Assembly: GCA_016125225.1 (NCBI GenBank)
Contig: WGME01000012.1
Coordinates: 1 to 64,000, forward strand
Reading direction: 5' to 3'
DNA length: 64,000 bases
DNA from: a bacterium
Lineage (GTDB): Bacteria; Planctomycetota; Planctomycetia; Planctomycetales; Planctomycetaceae
Part shown: one piece after another, positions 28,763-37,369 of the stretch
Layout: every line of letters starts with the position of its first letter
How positions within the stretch are numbered: the stretch's first letter is position 1
Notes under the pieces: model-generated
What the model saw: only the letters and a program-made list of their open reading frames with translations
The model's database searches: none
What the model was told of the DNA's origin: nothing
Position numbers and translations under genes: made by a program

Positions 28763-29305
28763 TCAGGGGAGAAAGCCGCGCTCGCGCAGTTCTGTGATGT
28801 TGTCACGGGCACTTTGCATCACCCGTTCCGAGGCGTAACGCATGACTGCGATTCCGGCCAGACCCGCTGGTGCCGTGAGAATGGCGACCCGATCTTCATC
28901 GTCGTTGTCCAACTGCCGGTTGAGCCGGTCGACCGTTTCTTCGACACTGTCCGAGGAGACTTTGCGGGCCAGACTGCGATTATTCAGCCGCAGATGGGAA
29001 AAAGAGGCGGTGCGGGCCAGCAGATAACGCGCCACGCTGTCATCGACTTCATCATCTTCCTCGAAGAAGTTCTCGAACTCGGGCTGGATGTTGTCGGGAG
29101 TAATGATCAACGGACGGGTGATCTTGACCAGCCCTTGTCGCACACTGACGGGTTGCCCCGCTTGTTTCGGTGATAGCACCAGATAGTAGGGCAGTTCCGA
29201 TTCCCCGAATGTGAACAGGGAATACGGAACGGAACGCTCAATCGTGACGGCTTCCCAGGCATCGCGAAATCGCTGTTCCTGTTCATACTCTTCGAAGGCA
29301 GACAA
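28763..29305 (-). CDS. Conserved-looking protein of unknown function
   Basis: 180 residues from a TTG at 29305 preceded by AGGAG at a suitable distance; the next in-frame ATG is far inside. No signal peptide. The N-terminal part reads FRDAWEAVTIERSVPYSLFTFGESELPYYLVL, then a beta-rich segment (GLVKITRPLIITPDNIQPEFENFFEE), an acidic stretch and a helical C terminus ending RERGFLP. I do not recognise the family. It stands alone between two minus-strand genes with separate gaps. Confidence 0.65.
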   Translation of the reverse strand: MSAFEEYEQEQRFRDAWEAVTIERSVPYSLFTFGESELPYYLVLSPKQAGQPVSVRQGLVKITRPLIITPDNIQPEFENFFEEDDEVDDSVARYLLARTASFSHLRLNNRSLARKVSSDSVEETVDRLNRQLDNDDEDRVAILTAPAGLAGIAVMRYASERVMQSARDNITELRERGFLP

Positions 29306-29470
29306 AGGTTGCTCCTGATCAAGGATCGGAGGGAAATCCCGCCGTCCCGCACAGATGACTTCTCTCGCTATAGTTGAGTCGATTGGGCAAGAGAACGCAA
29401 CCGCGACAAAATCGGTAAGAAGTCATGGGGATCTGTCGGAAGCCGAACCTTGTACTTGAGTTGAAAACAA

Positions 29471-29507
29471 CAGCAGGCGGGCAACCTCAGTGGTTGTCCG
29501 CCTGCTG
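29471..29507 (-). terminator. Rho-independent terminator after the small secreted protein gene
   Basis: A 16-bp stem (CAGCAGGCGGGCAACC at 29471-29486 with 29492-29507, one G-U pair, 5-base loop) is followed on the minus strand by TTGTTTTC. It lies 46 bp after the stop of the 29553 gene. Confidence 0.85.
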
Positions 29508-29552
29508 CGTAGTCAATTGAAACGATCAATAGCAAATGACATAGCGGAGTGG

Positions 29553-29957
29553 CTAGCGGATTTCGCGGCCACGAATGAAGAAGATCGTCCCATTACCGGT
29601 ACGGCCGTTGCCGGAAATCTTCTTACCGTCAACGGTGGCGCTGAAGGTGACCCGCGCTCCATCTTCGTCTTTGCCCTTGAATTCGACGGTGGTCATCTTG
29701 TTCGGGCCAAATCCGGTCGTTTCGGATGTGTATGTCCCGTAGACGTCCGGGGCGTCCGGGCCCACGGAGATGTCGCAAGCCCCTTCTTCGAACTCATCAT
29801 CCGCACCGTCTTCGTCTTCGAAGAACTGAATGACCCCCTCAAAGGTTCCGTCTGTGCTGAAGAATGTCACGCTGTAGCTGACTTCAGCCACTTGTGCCGA
29901 AGCGGTCAGCGGAGCCATGACGAACAAAGCGGCCAACAACAATCCAAAACGCACCAT
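29553..29957 (-). CDS. Small secreted acidic protein of unknown function
   Basis: 134 residues with a clear signal peptide ending TASAQ (about residue 22). The mature part is acidic and beta-rich, with FFEDEDGADDEFEEGACD and VGPDAPDVYGTYTSETTGFGP, and ends in GNGTIFFIRGREIR. One Cys, no catalytic motif and no membrane anchor. It may be a secreted single beta-sandwich domain. A GAGAGAGA box lies before the start and a strong terminator follows the gene, so it is a monocistronic unit. Confidence 0.7.
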   Translation of the reverse strand: MVRFGLLLAALFVMAPLTASAQVAEVSYSVTFFSTDGTFEGVIQFFEDEDGADDEFEEGACDISVGPDAPDVYGTYTSETTGFGPNKMTTVEFKGKDEDGARVTFSATVDGKKISGNGRTGNGTIFFIRGREIR

Positions 29958-30334
29958 GAGTCTCTCTCCCCTGTTTTCTCAGCCTTGACGTGTGCTGCTG
30001 ACGGCCCGTTACCATACAGAACAGCGAGAAGCAGGCTGAAAATGTTGTTTCCATCGCGGCAATGACAGGGGAGTGGCGGTCTTCACCCCAACCCTTGTTC
30101 CGATTCCGGATGTTCACATTAGGGTAGCTATGCTGGCTGTGGCTGCAATTCGTGGTTTTGGTGGTATGCGAGTTTTTAGTAAGATCGCATCAAAGATGAT
30201 TAGTAGGTTTACTATGTTTGGGTAGGATAGGATGATTCTCCGGAGGGGTTTAATTGGCCGGGAATGGAACGGGTGGTCACATTTCGGGGGCGTGAAATTC
30301 CATAACTGCTGACCTTGTCTCTGGTTGCGGAATT
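29958..30334. other. Intergenic region with AT-rich segment, no gene
   Basis: 377 bp between two minus-strand genes. The part at about 30150-30260 is notably AT-richer than its surroundings. A frame that runs through it from 30485 gives a low-complexity C terminus rather than a plausible protein. It probably holds the promoter of the 29553 gene; no RNA gene was identified. Confidence 0.35.
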
Positions 30335-31105
30335 TCAGCCTCTCGTGAAGTAATAGAGGCTGAGCAGCAGTCCGATTCCTACCACGCTGCGGCGGACGAG
30401 CGTTTTGTTCAACCTGCGAGCGACTGCCGCTCCCCAGAAGCCGCCCAGAATGGCCGCGACTGTCATCGGCAGGGCATGCGACCATGAGACCGAACCGCTG
30501 CTGATGAAACTCACCGTGGCGACCAGATTGATCGCAGTTCCAAATAAAGCCTTCAGGGCATTCATCTTATGAATGTCATCGAGGCCAATGATTGCCAGGG
30601 CGGACAGCATGAGGATGCCAATCCCGGCTCCAAAATATCCGCCGTACACCGAAACGCCGAACTGGAACAGCATGATCCCGATCATTGAGACCCGCGACGG
30701 AGTGGCATGATGCTGCCCGATGCCCGTGAAGCGGCTGATCGCGGGTTGGAATGCCAACAGAGATGTTGCCGTAAGAATCAGCCACGGCACCAGCAGCGCA
30801 AACCATTCTGCAGGCAGCCAGATCAGCAACTGTGCTCCGAGGGTGCCTCCCACGAGAGATGGCAGCAATAACCACTGAATCCAATGGCGGCTGCCTTCAA
30901 ACTCGCGGCGATAACCCCACATGCTCGCGATGGAACCCGGCAATAGTGCCGTCGTGCTGGTCGCATTCGCCGTGACACTGGCATCGGCCGTGCCACCGAG
31001 AATCCAGATCAACGTGGGAAAGGTGAGCAGCGTGCCGCCCCCGGCGACGGAATTCACGACTCCCGCGGCAAAGGCCGCCAGACACAACCACACCAGCGGC
31101 ATCAT
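30335..31105 (-). CDS. TauE/SafE family membrane transporter
   Basis: 256 residues from the ATG at 31105. About eight hydrophobic segments, with the family's repeated half: the [23 protein letters not shown] motif near the N terminus and [22 protein letters not shown] in the second half. These proteins are anion (sulfite or organosulfonate) exporters. Its start overlaps the ridA-family stop as ATGA, indicating translational coupling and co-transcription with that gene. No sulfur gene is adjacent in this operon; the sulfite-oxidase-like gene lies 22 kb away. Confidence 0.88.
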   Translation of the reverse strand: MMPLVWLCLAAFAAGVVNSVAGGGTLLTFPTLIWILGGTADASVTANATSTTALLPGSIASMWGYRREFEGSRHWIQWLLLPSLVGGTLGAQLLIWLPAEWFALLVPWLILTATSLLAFQPAISRFTGIGQHHATPSRVSMIGIMLFQFGVSVYGGYFGAGIGILMLSALAIIGLDDIHKMNALKALFGTAINLVATVSFISSGSVSWSHALPMTVAAILGGFWGAAVARRLNKTLVRRSVVGIGLLLSLYYFTRG

Positions 31106-31569
31106 GCAGGGTCGACTTCCACCCAAAGGGCCAGTTCCACGGCGGCGTTGAGTGGCAATTCACTCACACCGACAGCAATCCGGGTGTGCTTGCCTTTGTC
31201 GCCAAAGACCTGCACCAGCAGGTCCGAAGCCCCGTTGATCACCACCGGTTGCTTGGAAAACCCCGGTGCCGATTGCACGTAGCCTTCGACCCGCACGACA
31301 CGGCGGACGTAATCGAGGTTCCCCAGTTCTGCCTTGATAGCCGCCAGGGCGTTCATCAGGCACAACCGCGCGGCGTGCTGGCCATGTTCTTCGTGAATGT
31401 CGTGTCCGACCTTGCCCTGAAAGACCACTTCCTTACCGATGATCGGTAACTGCCCGCTGCACAAAACCAGATTTCCCGTCCGCAGGGCCGGGACATAACT
31501 GGCAATGGGAGCTGCGGGGGCAGGCAGCGGATGCCCCAATTCGACGAGTCGTTGTTCGATGGTACTCAT
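31102..31569 (-). CDS. RidA (YjgF/YER057c/UK114) family protein
   Basis: 155 residues from the ATG at 31569 ([16 protein letters not shown]); an in-frame TTG at 31590 is less likely. The family pattern is present: [33 protein letters not shown], and the catalytic Arg-containing [21 protein letters not shown]. Family members hydrolyse reactive enamine/imine intermediates. This is the longer YjgF-type variant with two extra N-terminal helices. It is translationally coupled to the TauE/SafE gene. Confidence 0.9.
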   Translation of the reverse strand: MSTIEQRLVELGHPLPAPAAPIASYVPALRTGNLVLCSGQLPIIGKEVVFQGKVGHDIHEEHGQHAARLCLMNALAAIKAELGNLDYVRRVVRVEGYVQSAPGFSKQPVVINGASDLLVQVFGDKGKHTRIAVGVSELPLNAAVELALWVEVDPA

Positions 31570-31813
31570 GATGTTCTCGCCCACAGGCAATTGGTGATGG
31601 ACCGCATCAGTTTACCGAAATTCCTGACAAGATCGTATCGCGGGCCTGGGGATCGGTTGATCTCCGGCTGCTGACAACGCATTCTGCGCCATCGATACGT
31701 TCATTGCATCTTCACGAGCTTACTGGACGTGCAAAATCGATGTGCCTAAAGTGGAGGCTCGCGCTGAGTCTGCAAGAACCTTTGATCCAGTCTTTCTCCG
31801 TTGATGGGTGCCC

Positions 31814-33316
31814 ATGAAAGTTCAACAGTTTCTTGAACACCACGGTCTGGCTCAGAACCCGTTCAGCCAGGAAGATGCCCAGACCGACCCGCTGTTCAAG
31901 CAGCATTGTTCCCGCGATGTGTTTCACCCCGCGTGGGATAAGATTTTCGGTTCCGCCGATGAACCCGCCACTGCGGTGGTCTTCGGCGAGAAGGGGAGCG
32001 GCAAGACCGCCTTGCGATTGCAGATTGTCGAGCAGATCTCGGCACATAATCGCGCGCATCCCGATCATCGCGTCTTTGTCATCGAATATGACGACTTCAA
32101 TCCCTTCCTGGATGCGTTCCACGAGCGGATGAAATTGTTCAGCCATAATCCCGAGAAGACGCTGGCTCGTTTTCGGCTATGGGATCATATGGACGCCATC
32201 CTCTCTTTGGGGGTGACGGATCTGGTGACCGCCATCCTGGAAGGACAGTCAGCGAGTGCTGATGCCGCCTTTACCATCGACAGCGGCAAATTGACGCAGC
32301 TGTCCCCACCGCAAAAACGCGATCTGCTGCTGCTGGCGGCTTACTACGATCGCAGCCTCGGCCTTTCGCCGGGAGAACGCTGGACCCGGCTGCGTCGCAA
32401 GCTGCACTTCCACAACTGGAAAGCCTATTGGGATTTGACGCTCGGAGTCGCCGGGTCGGCCGTGCTGTTCGGTTTGACCACGTACTTCGGCGGACTGACG
32501 CAGTTCCGTGATTCGTGGTGGCCGTGGGCGATCATTCTGCTGTTGTGGGCTCCGTGGGTCTGGCGGCAACTGCATCTGGTCTGGCATGCCTGGCGCGTGT
32601 CCCGACAAATGAAGGTGATCGACCACAACGTCAATCCGCTCCGTCGCACAATGTCTCGCTTTGAAGGGAAAGATCTGGTGGGTCAGCCGACCCCCAGTCG
32701 CGACCGCAGCGATGATCGTTATGAACTCTTGAGCAAGTTCCAGAGTGTCTTGCGGACCTTGGGTTTCCAGTCGGTCACGATTCTGGTTGACCGTGTGGAT
32801 GAACCGCACCTGATCAACGGTTCGGCTCAACGCATGCGCGACCTGTTATGGCCGATGTTCGACAACAAGTTTCTCAAGCACGCCGGCGTGGGGCTGAAAC
32901 TGCTGTTGCCCATCGAGGTCAGTTTTTATCTGACGAAGGAAGACAAGGAGTTTTACGAGCGTTCACGGCTCGATAAGCAGAACCTGATTCGCTCACTCGA
33001 ATGGACCGGGGAATCGCTGTACGACCTGGCCAATGACCGTCTGCAAGCCGTTGCGTTAGATGGTCAGACGGCGAAAGTGAAGCTCAAATCGTGGTTTGAA
33101 GAGAGCGTGGATGAGCCGGAACTGGTCAGCACGCTGGCCCGGTTGCGAGTCCCGCGGCATCTCTTCAAGTTCATTCACCGGTTACTAGTCGATCACTGCA
33201 ATCGCTACACGGCCGAATCACCGAAATGGCAAATTGGCCGCGAAACCCTGCAGTCGGCACTCGCCGTCTATCTGCGTGACCTGGAAGCTTACGACCGCGG
33301 CATGGGAACGGGCTGA
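31814..33316 (+). CDS. Membrane P-loop NTPase resembling KAP NTPases
   Basis: 500 residues from the ATG at 31814; a GTG two codons earlier is also in frame. Walker A is GEKGSGKTAL at residues 58-67, and a Walker-B-like strand VTILVDRVDEP lies at about 321-331. Two strong hydrophobic segments, about 205-227 (LTLGVAGSAVLFGLTTYFGG) and 236-254 (WWPWAIILLLWAPWVW), lie between the two motifs. Transmembrane helices inserted inside a P-loop domain are the hallmark of KAP NTPases (Kidins220, PifA). The N terminus FLEHHGLAQNPFSQEDA is like that of AAA-type ExeA/STAND proteins. Role unknown. Divergent from ridA; followed by groES (convergent). Confidence 0.7.
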   Translation: MKVQQFLEHHGLAQNPFSQEDAQTDPLFKQHCSRDVFHPAWDKIFGSADEPATAVVFGEKGSGKTALRLQIVEQISAHNRAHPDHRVFVIEYDDFNPFLDAFHERMKLFSHNPEKTLARFRLWDHMDAILSLGVTDLVTAILEGQSASADAAFTIDSGKLTQLSPPQKRDLLLLAAYYDRSLGLSPGERWTRLRRKLHFHNWKAYWDLTLGVAGSAVLFGLTTYFGGLTQFRDSWWPWAIILLLWAPWVWRQLHLVWHAWRVSRQMKVIDHNVNPLRRTMSRFEGKDLVGQPTPSRDRSDDRYELLSKFQSVLRTLGFQSVTILVDRVDEPHLINGSAQRMRDLLWPMFDNKFLKHAGVGLKLLLPIEVSFYLTKEDKEFYERSRLDKQNLIRSLEWTGESLYDLANDRLQAVALDGQTAKVKLKSWFEESVDEPELVSTLARLRVPRHLFKFIHRLLVDHCNRYTAESPKWQIGRETLQSALAVYLRDLEAYDRGMGTG

Positions 33317-33325
33317 AATTGGCGG

Positions 33326-33403
33326 AGGGCTAAGTGTCCAGGGCTGAGGGCAAATGCCTCTTTATGTTTGACTCTAAGCCCTCAGCACTAAGCCCTTAAC
33401 CCT
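33326..33403. repeat. Intergenic imperfect inverted repeat (GGGCTAAG type)
   Basis: Left arm GAGGGCTAAGTG...GGGCTGAGGG (about 33326-33350) and right arm CCCTCAGCACTAAGCCC...CCCTC (about 33378-33403) pair with about seven mismatches in 26 positions. The right end overlaps the groES stop region. It sits between convergent genes and could serve as a terminator. Confidence 0.6.
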
Positions 33404-33746
33404 CTTCGCCTTCTTCCATTTCATCGTCACCGGCGGCTTTTTTCTTGGTCTTGGCTGTGGAGCGGCGGAAGACGGCGACGACATCTTCAATGGGCACAAC
33501 ATAGAGCACATTGTCGGGTTCGAGATCGACCGGGATCGCGCTCTTCGGATGAAAGAGCACCTTATCGTATTTCCGGATGGGGAAGTCGTGGTCGCGCTCG
33601 ATCTGCGCACTGATCTCGACCACGCGGCCGGTGATCGTCGGAATCTCGGCTTTATCGGGCAGCACAATCCCGCCCCGGGTGGTATGTCGGCTTTCATCCT
33701 TGCGAATCAGAATCCGCTTGCCCAGCGGTTCAACGTAATCGGTCAA
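33396..33746 (-). CDS. groES: GroES co-chaperonin with acidic tail
   Basis: 116 residues if started at the TTG at 33746, which has AAGGAG six bases upstream; no ATG lies close by. Recognisable GroES: VEPLGKRILIRKDESRHTTRGGIVLPDKAEIPTITGRVVEIS includes the mobile loop (GGIVLP) and the roof beta hairpin, and IRKYDKVLFHPKSAIPVDLEPDNVLYVVPIEDVVAVF is the C-terminal barrel. About 20 extra residues follow (TKKKAAGDDEMEEGEEG), beyond the usual ~97. No groEL gene is adjacent. The long frame reading to 34052 is an artefact through intergenic repeats. Confidence 0.85.
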   Translation of the reverse strand: MTDYVEPLGKRILIRKDESRHTTRGGIVLPDKAEIPTITGRVVEISAQIERDHDFPIRKYDKVLFHPKSAIPVDLEPDNVLYVVPIEDVVAVFRRSTAKTKKKAAGDDEMEEGEEG

Positions 33747-34112
33747 CTTCAACTCCTTGGACTCGGCCCCGTCACGGCGGCCTCTGCTTGAGCAGAATCT
33801 GTTTTCAAATCTTGAGCGTGTTCTTGCGGAAAGCGGAAAGCCCAAAGCAGAAAGCCAGACCAGAGACATCCGAAGGTAATATGGCTTTCCGCTTTTAGCT
33901 TTCTGCTTTCCGCATGGAGGGTTTGAAACAGCTTCTCGCACCCAATTGTATCGGCAATTGTCCAGTGGGGGCAGCAATTCTGAATTTTGCCCTCTGTGAC
34001 CCGCTTCCGAGATGTACAGCCGCACGAAAATCGGTTGTGATCCGGAGATCACGCACGCCCGTTGTCTCCCGCAGTGCCGGTGCGCTCCGGCCGTTCCTGA
34101 AAGGATGCGAGC
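33747..34112. other. Divergent groES/peptidase intergenic region
   Basis: 366 bp that hold the groES ribosome binding site (33753-33758), the 33-bp-arm inverted repeat and, near 34101, AAGGATG before the peptidase start. No CIRCE element (TTAGCACTC-N9-GAGTGCTAA) was seen upstream of groES. The repeat separates the two promoters. Confidence 0.4.
33825..33914. repeat. Intergenic AAAGC-type inverted repeat, copy 2 (33-bp arms)
   Basis: The left arm 33825-33857 and right arm 33882-33914 are reverse complements with four mismatches, each built of repeated GGAAAGC/AAAGC units (outer core TGCGGAAAGC with GCTTTCCGCA). The 24-bp loop is unrelated. It lies in the divergent groES/YiiX-like promoter region. 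It is related to the copy at 22173. Confidence 0.8.
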
Positions 34113-34790
34113 ATGTGGTCACTTCTCATCGCAGCACAACTCCTCGCGATGCCGTCTGATACCACGCGGGCGGCGTTTCCCGAAATCGCAGCCGAGGCAC
34201 AAACCGGCACGTTGATTTTCAGCCAGGGCGACTGCCTCGCCGTGAAGGTCTTTTCCTGCAGTCCCTACACCCATGTCGGCATGGTGATCATCGAGAACGG
34301 TCAGCCGGTCGTCTACGACGCGATGAACGGCACCGGTGTCCGCAAGACGCCGTTGCCTGACTATCTGATTTTCCTAGTGCCCAGCGAAGTCGAGGTCGTC
34401 CATCCCGCTAAACAGTGGGACTCGGCTCAACACGCGGCGATGATCGAGCATCTCGACAGCCAGATCGGTAGACCGTACCGCATCCGGCACTTCAGTACGG
34501 GCCAACGGTGCGACGGGGTTCACTGTGCGGAGTACATGACCGACGCCCTGATGGCCGCCGGTAAACTCAAAGCCGAACGCCCACCCCGCGTGTCGCCGGG
34601 CAGTCTGCGCCAAGGCGTGCTGGCAGGGCAGGTGTATACCCACGGTCGCCACTACGACTTCACGCCCGCTCCCTATCCCGAACCAACAACCGAGGAATCG
34701 TGGTGCAACCGCTGCTGCCGCGAAACCGCCGAATGCTGGGCCGCCACCTGCCAGCAGTTCTCACGGTCGTTTCTGTGCCAGGAGAAGTGA
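34113..34790 (+). CDS. YiiX-like permuted NlpC/P60 cysteine peptidase family protein
   Basis: 225 residues with an N-terminal hydrophobic leader. The permuted papain-like pattern of the YiiX/YebB family is present: GDCLAVKVFS then SPYTHVGMVII with catalytic His54, and the nucleophile segment CDGVHCAEYM with Cys138 followed by Glu140. These proteins resemble LRAT/NlpC enzymes and act on lipids or peptidoglycan amide bonds; the substrate is unknown. Oddly, the C-terminal 30 residues carry six cysteines (WCNRCC, ECWAATC, FLC), suggesting disulfides or metal binding. An AAAGGATG box precedes the ATG. Confidence 0.8.
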   Translation: MWSLLIAAQLLAMPSDTTRAAFPEIAAEAQTGTLIFSQGDCLAVKVFSCSPYTHVGMVIIENGQPVVYDAMNGTGVRKTPLPDYLIFLVPSEVEVVHPAKQWDSAQHAAMIEHLDSQIGRPYRIRHFSTGQRCDGVHCAEYMTDALMAAGKLKAERPPRVSPGSLRQGVLAGQVYTHGRHYDFTPAPYPEPTTEESWCNRCCRETAECWAATCQQFSRSFLCQEK

Positions 34791-34800
34791 ACCACGCCAT

Positions 34801-34889
34801 CATTTAGCCCTCGGTTGCTCGCAACCGGGGGTGGGCTGTGATTTATGTGGGGAGAAGCCCCCCGTTGACGAGCAACGGGGGGCTAAATG
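34801..34889. repeat. Compound palindromic repeat (TTTAGCCC/GGGCTAAA family), copy 1
   Basis: Outer arms CATTTAGCCC (34801-34810) and GGGCTAAATG (34880-34889) are perfect complements. Inside are two hairpins: CGGTTG/CAACCG with CTCG loop (34812-34827), and CCCCCCGTTG/CAACGGGGGG (34858-34867 with 34873-34882). It lies between the YiiX-like stop and the convergent sugar isomerase stop, so it may also terminate. It closely matches the element at 47864. Confidence 0.9.
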
Positions 34890-34911
34890 AGAAACCATTC
34901 GCACGGACGAT

Positions 34912-35760
34912 CTACATCTGCTTCACGGCGGCGCGGAGATTCTTCAGGCAGACTTCGATGTCGGACAAGGGGTTGTCCGGGTTTTCTTCGTATTCCAAAG
35001 CGACGCAGTACTGGTAATCGAGCTTCTTCAGGGCTCGCAGGCAGCCGACGATGTTGAGATCGCCTTCGCCGAGGATCTTGAATTGCTTCGACGATTTGTC
35101 GCCGTTCTTCACCGTCTTCACGTCTTTCATGTGGACGCCGAAGACGCGGGCACCGAAGCGTTCGATGGCTTCCACCGGGTCGACATCGCTCCGCAGGTAG
35201 TGGCCGGTGTCGACGCAGGCCCCGATCTTGGGATGCCGGTCTTTCACCATGCTCCACACATCATCGATGCTGTTGTAACGATGGCCGGGACCGTGGTTAT
35301 GAATCGCGATTGCGACGTCATACTCGGCGACCAGTTTATCGAGCAGATCAAACGTTTCCGGTGTCTTTTCCGGGTCGGCGCTCAGAGACTTGAGTCCCAA
35401 CGCTTTGGCGAATTCGAATTGGCTGCGGGCCTGGGTTTCGTTGGTGCTGAAGGGGAGCACGCCGTAGCCGATCACGGTCACGCCGGCGTCCGCGAGCATC
35501 GCTTTTTGCTCGGCGATCTGGCCGGGGACGTTGCTCATGGGGAGATGCCGGGGATAGGCCTCCCAGTACTTCAAACCCAGGGTGTGCGTATGTTCGAGGG
35601 CCTGCTGCACATCGAAGCCACGCAGTGAGTAGCTTTGAATGCCCGCCTTGAACCCGCCGTACGGATCTTCGGATTCAGCCGACCAGACAGAACGCGTGGT
35701 GATCGCCGCGGCGGCGACTGCCGTGGCTTGCAGAAAATGACGACGAGTGATGGCAGACAT
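34912..35760 (-). CDS. TIM-barrel sugar phosphate isomerase/epimerase family protein, Tat-exported
   Basis: 282 residues from the ATG at 35760, with GGGAG upstream. A twin-arginine signal opens the protein (MSAITRRHFLQATAVAAAAI). The rest is a xylose-isomerase-like (AP endonuclease family 2) TIM barrel: IQSYSLRGFDVQQALEHTHT, ADAGVTVIGYG, VAIAIHNHGPGHRY, KIGACVDTGHYL, VFGVHMKDVKT and the metal-site Glu region CVALEYEENPD. Typical planctomycete enzymes of this type act on exported sugars. It is the third gene of the second PSD1/DUF1501 operon, 114 bp after DUF1501. Confidence 0.88.
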   Translation of the reverse strand: MSAITRRHFLQATAVAAAAITTRSVWSAESEDPYGGFKAGIQSYSLRGFDVQQALEHTHTLGLKYWEAYPRHLPMSNVPGQIAEQKAMLADAGVTVIGYGVLPFSTNETQARSQFEFAKALGLKSLSADPEKTPETFDLLDKLVAEYDVAIAIHNHGPGHRYNSIDDVWSMVKDRHPKIGACVDTGHYLRSDVDPVEAIERFGARVFGVHMKDVKTVKNGDKSSKQFKILGEGDLNIVGCLRALKKLDYQYCVALEYEENPDNPLSDIEVCLKNLRAAVKQM

Positions 35761-35874
35761 GAAGTCAACTCCCGGGAAGAAATGATACAGAGAAGGCACG
35801 GCCTGATCTTAGCAGCCCCGGCAGGGAAATCCCACGAGACAGATCATTTGGACAGGGACGGTTGCTTAGTCGGC

Positions 35875-37353
35875 TTATGCCAGAATCTCGGTGATCGGGC
35901 TGCCGAAATCGCGTTCCAGACGGACGCGGTTGGGGACGAAGAGTTGCCGGTGATGCAACCCGAGTTGGTGCAGCACGGTGGCATGCAGATCGGTGACATA
36001 GTGCCGATGTTCCACCGCGTGGAAGCCGACTTCATCGGTCTTGCCGTGAGCCAGGCCCCCTTTCACGCCCCCACCGGCGAGCCAGATGCTGAAGCCATAC
36101 GGATGATGATCGCGACCGTCGGACCCTTGCGACCCCGGCGTACGGCCGAATTCAGTGGCCCATACCACCAGCGTTTCATCCAGCAAGCCCCGTTGTTTCA
36201 GGTCATGAATGAGTCCCGCGATGGGCTGATCCACCGCTGTGGAGTTCTGGACATGGTTGTTTTTCAGGTTGCCATGGGCGTCCCAACCTCCCGCTCCGCC
36301 GTTGGAGCCGTGATAGACCTGCACGAAACGGACGCCGCGTTCGACCAACCGCCGGGCCACGAGCATCTGTTCGCCGAAAGACTTCGTCTCCTTCCGATCA
36401 AGCCCGTACCGGGTTTGGGTCTCGGCTGTTTCATCGGCATAGTTCACCACCTCGGGAACGGCGGTCTGCATGCGGAATGCCAGCTCGTACGATTTGACGC
36501 GGGCGAGAATGGTGGGGTCGTCGGGATATTGCTGGGCCGTCAGTTGGTTGAGCTGATGCAGCAGTTCGAACTGGTCCCGCTGAGCATCGAGCGTCATGCC
36601 GGCCGGTCGCGAAGCATAGGGCAGCGGATTTTTCGGATCGACGGCCAATCGCACGCCGTCATATTGCGGGCCAAGGTAGCTCGCCCGGTGGGCTTCCTGT
36701 CCGCCGCAGCAATCGGCCAGGGGCGTACCAAGCACGACAAACTGCGGCAGGTTCTGATTGAGCGTTCCCAACCCGTAGCTGGCCCAACTGCCGATCGTGG
36801 GGTGAAAGCCATCGAGCCGATGCTTGCCCGAATGGAATTGCAACTGGGCACCGTGGTTGCTGTCTTCGGTCCACATGGAACGGACTAGGCACAGGTCGTC
36901 GGCATACTGGGCGAGGTTCGGCCACCAGTCGCTGATCTCCAGCCCGCTTTGTCCCCACTTCTTCCAACCCACCTGCATGGGATACAGCGTGGTGCGAATC
37001 TGGCCGTTGGCATCGGGCGCGACGACACGTTCATTCGCCAGAAACGGCGACTTGAGCACATCGGCATACGGGGTTTCTTCGATCGTCTTCCCGGCATATT
37101 GATTGAGCGCGGGCTTTGGATCGAACGATTCCATGTGACTGGTGCCGCCGATCATGAAGAGCCAGATCACGCTTTTGGCTTTCGGGGCGATATGCGGACC
37201 GTCACCGGGGATGGCGGGGGTGAGGTCCGAGCCCCAACCGTCGCGTGCGAGCAATGCCGAGAGCGCCAAACTGCCGAACCCCAGGCCGGAGTGTTGCAGA
37301 AAGGCCCGGCGGGTGACGACGTCGAATTCCGTGGCTGTTTTCGTGGGATGCAT
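35875..37353 (-). CDS. DUF1501 domain protein (Tat-exported), second module
   Basis: 492 residues, a second member of the family seen at 2242. N-terminal twin-arginine signal [23 protein letters not shown]. Core motifs are the same: [50 protein letters not shown] and [17 protein letters not shown]. The reaction is unknown. It is 16 bp downstream of the PSD1 gene, so the two are very likely one transcript. Confidence 0.93.
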   Translation of the reverse strand: MHPTKTATEFDVVTRRAFLQHSGLGFGSLALSALLARDGWGSDLTPAIPGDGPHIAPKAKSVIWLFMIGGTSHMESFDPKPALNQYAGKTIEETPYADVLKSPFLANERVVAPDANGQIRTTLYPMQVGWKKWGQSGLEISDWWPNLAQYADDLCLVRSMWTEDSNHGAQLQFHSGKHRLDGFHPTIGSWASYGLGTLNQNLPQFVVLGTPLADCCGGQEAHRASYLGPQYDGVRLAVDPKNPLPYASRPAGMTLDAQRDQFELLHQLNQLTAQQYPDDPTILARVKSYELAFRMQTAVPEVVNYADETAETQTRYGLDRKETKSFGEQMLVARRLVERGVRFVQVYHGSNGGAGGWDAHGNLKNNHVQNSTAVDQPIAGLIHDLKQRGLLDETLVVWATEFGRTPGSQGSDGRDHHPYGFSIWLAGGGVKGGLAHGKTDEVGFHAVEHRHYVTDLHATVLHQLGLHHRQLFVPNRVRLERDFGSPITEILA

Positions 37354-37369
37354 GGCAATCGGTACCGCG

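Noticed and set aside
30114-30485. 123-codon minus-strand frame overlapping the TauE/SafE 3' end
   Set aside because: It overlaps a clear gene and reads into AT-rich sequence with an improbable C terminus.
33747-34052. Long upstream extension of the groES frame (to 34052)
   Set aside because: It runs through the inverted repeat with low-quality sequence and no ribosome binding site; the TTG at 33746 has an AAGGAG box.
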